Shown here: positions 62,392-64,000 of the stretch, in pieces
Layout of the letters: each line of letters begins with the position of its first letter
Numbering within the stretch: the first letter of the stretch is position 1
NCBI GenBank assembly: GCA_934167885.1
Contig: CAKPMB010000003.1
Location: forward strand, 1 to 64,000
DNA from: an uncultured Bacilli bacterium
Lineage (GTDB): Bacteria > Bacillota_I > Bacilli_A > RF39 > UBA660
Direction of reading: 5' to 3'
DNA length: 64,000 nucleotides
Position numbers and translations under genes: made by a program
The notes under the pieces: generated by a model
Database searches by the model: none
What the model was told of the DNA's origin: nothing
Seen by the model: the letters and a program-made list of their open reading frames with translations, nothing else

Positions 62392-64000
62392 ATGAAGACT
62401 AGGAAGAATATATTAATTGTATTAGGCCTAGTCTTATTGTTAGGCGGCAGTTATGCCTTTTATACTTATCAAAAGTATAGTGGTATGCAAAACCTTTTAA
62501 ATGGTGAGATTTATCTAAATTATTTAGAAGATAATGAAGTGCATATAAGTGGCATATTTCCAGAGACTAAGGAAGAAGCTTTAAAAAGAGATGATAACAC
62601 TATAAGTTTTAAAGTATTAAGCAAGAATACGAGTGACAAAGATATATATTATGGTATTACTTTAAATTATGGTGAAGAGATAAGTAATAAGGTGAGAATT
62701 GATGCTAAATATATTATGATATATCTAGAATGTGATGGTAAAGTATTGATTGATGGTATAAGGTATAGTGACTTTAATAATCGAAGAATTTATGTAGATA
62801 AAATAGATACCAAAACATATACCGAAACTACTAAGAATTATACATTAAGGTTCTGGGTAGATGAAGAAACCACGATAAGTGATACCGACATTAATGCTAG
62901 TTACAAAGCAACTGAATGGGCGAATAGTTATTTAAATTTTAAGGTTAATGTTGACGCTGGTTTAGAAACGATGAACATGCCTTTATCCATGGAAACAAGT
63001 GATACTTATGTAGAAAATAATAAAGCTTATTTTATTGCCAAGATAAGCAACTTTATAAATATAGAAGACCTTGGTAAGGACAGTAATGATACCATGAATT
63101 TAAAAGTAAGTGGAACTAATAGTGACATTAAATTTAGTTATAAAGATAGTGAAGGCAATACTGTTGAAGAAAAGAGTGATACGCTAGATTTAACCTATCT
63201 ATTCACCAAGAATAAAACCGTTGAAATTCAAGTGTTTGTTCATCCAAATAATGATGCCAACGGAAAGACTAATGTTTTATTAGAAATATACAAAAACAAG
63301 GAACTAATGCAGAGTTTTATTAAAAGAGTAGAAGTAAAAGGTAATAACTATTGTTTAAACAATGGCTTTAATAAATTAGTTGATTGTATGTTAGTAAGCG
63401 ATAGTTTAAGTGAATCTATTGATATTGCTAAAACCAATATTGCCAACAAAGGCGAACCAAATTTAAATGATACGGCTCCAAGTTACACCTATGTTGAAAA
63501 AATAGAAGAAGGATTAAATAATCCATACAGTAGTTCGTTAAATAAGTTTCTTTTTTCAAAGACATATGAATTTGATGCTAAAACCGGTAAATATGCTTTA
63601 ACTGGTAATATAATTCGTGATAATTTAAGTGATGACTATATTGGTTATTATACAATCGGAGCATCGAGCATAGATTATTATGAAGCTAATACTATGTATA
63701 AAATTTCTGAAACTAAAAAAGAAGGCGATAATTACATTATAACGAAAGGTGATAAATATAGTTATAAGATTGCAAGTTCTATTCGTTCAGAAGTAGGTTT
63801 ATATAAAAATGCTGATGATTATGGTGATGTTTATTACTATCGAGGTGACGTTCAAAATAATAATGTTTATTTTGGTGGGTATTACTGGAAGATTATAAGG
63901 ACGAACGGCGATGGAAGTATTCGTTTGATATATAGTGGCAAGACTAAAAATGCTACTGGTAGTGGTGTATCAATAAATAGTCAAACTTATTCATATAATA
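62392..64000 (+). CDS. Surface-anchored repeat-family protein (copy 4, cut by the window end)
   Basis: Starts at ATG 62392 behind GGAG and is open to the end of the window (536 codons visible). The N-terminal ~370 residues follow the family with few substitutions; from ~63490 it has its own linker (VEKIEEGLNNPYSSSLNKF-like) and then returns to YKIASSIRSEVGLYK and RGDVQNNNVYFGG. The lectin-like end and any variable region lie beyond the window. Confidence 0.85.
   Translation, partial: MKTRKNILIVLGLVLLLGGSYAFYTYQKYSGMQNLLNGEIYLNYLEDNEVHISGIFPETKEEALKRDDNTISFKVLSKNTSDKDIYYGITLNYGEEISNKVRIDAKYIMIYLECDGKVLIDGIRYSDFNNRRIYVDKIDTKTYTETTKNYTLRFWVDEETTISDTDINASYKATEWANSYLNFKVNVDAGLETMNMPLSMETSDTYVENNKAYFIAKISNFINIEDLGKDSNDTMNLKVSGTNSDIKFSYKDSEGNTVEEKSDTLDLTYLFTKNKTVEIQVFVHPNNDANGKTNVLLEIYKNKELMQSFIKRVEVKGNNYCLNNGFNKLVDCMLVSDSLSESIDIAKTNIANKGEPNLNDTAPSYTYVEKIEEGLNNPYSSSLNKFLFSKTYEFDAKTGKYALTGNIIRDNLSDDYIGYYTIGASSIDYYEANTMYKISETKKEGDNYIITKGDKYSYKIASSIRSEVGLYKNADDYGDVYYYRGDVQNNNVYFGGYYWKIIRTNGDGSIRLIYSGKTKNATGSGVSINSQTYSYN

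Noticed and set aside
1..64000. A complete DGR, with reverse transcriptase and template repeat, inside the window
   Set aside because: No frame carries reverse transcriptase motifs such as YxDD in context, and no near copy of 25639-25743 with A at the variable sites was noticed.
1..64000. Mycoplasma-type code with UGA as Trp
   Set aside because: TGA ends several genes (HAD phosphatase, GNAT, XRE regulator) and Trp residues are encoded by TGG.

Overview
The window is AT-rich chromosomal DNA from a low-GC Firmicutes-type bacterium. The markers are Prp plus an L27 with a cleavable N-terminus, zinc-type S14 and L36, RNase J, sortase with a thioester adhesin, VanY-type carboxypeptidase and LysM proteins. 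TGA is used as a stop (for example at 3465-3467 and 54359-54361) and Trp is TGG, so the standard bacterial code applies and Mycoplasma/Spiroplasma are excluded. An uncultured gut-associated Bacilli/Mollicutes-related lineage fits best, but that placement is inference.

Layout. 1-2.7 kb: first copy of a four-member family of ~850-residue surface-anchored proteins. 2.7-13.2 kb: HAD phosphatase, Obg, VanY-like peptidase, a plsC/acyl-CoA ligase/plsC cassette, a decayed phosphoesterase, a thioredoxin-fold protein and a heterodimeric ABC exporter behind a structured leader. 13.3-20.2 kb: membrane protein, rplU-prp-rpmA, mutS, mscS, an Ig-like protein and mntP. 20.3-23 kb: thioester-domain adhesin, its sortase and a membrane protein. 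23-25.9 kb: second surface protein copy. 25.9-28.8 kb: small lipoproteins, helical proteins and a lipoprotein cyclophilin. 28.8-43 kb: an unbroken S10-spc-alpha ribosomal cluster (rpsJ to rplQ with secY, adk, map, infA, rpmJ, rpoA) lacking rpmD (L30). 43-53.3 kb: LysM protein, thioredoxin/membrane protein, paired HExxH proteins, rnj, then an operon with archaeal-type SAM synthetase, amidohydrolase, GNAT and an AlaRS-core-like protein. 53.3-59.4 kb: zinc-ribbon protein, XRE regulator, a motif-less ABC exporter, a lipoprotein, tRNA-Ala(TGC), an M23 lysin-like protein and a polysaccharide deacetylase. 59.4-64 kb: third and fourth surface protein copies in tandem, the fourth cut by the window end.

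The most interesting system is the surface protein family. All copies share a nearly identical N-terminal half and end in a fold resembling C-type lectin/FGE domains. In the second copy the predicted ligand-binding segment (25639-25743) is about 11% A and 52% G+C in an A-rich gene, with no A at the third position of 34 consecutive codons. This is the signature expected of a diversity-generating retroelement (DGR) variable region, although no reverse transcriptase or template repeat lies in the window. The three complete leaders each carry a promoter, a mini-ORF, a run of nine G that starts inside an ATG, a hairpin, and a terminator-like hairpin just before the gene. Loss of one G would open the mini-ORF across both hairpins to the start of the gene in every copy. 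Hypervariation of the binding face plus slippage-controlled expression is therefore a testable model.
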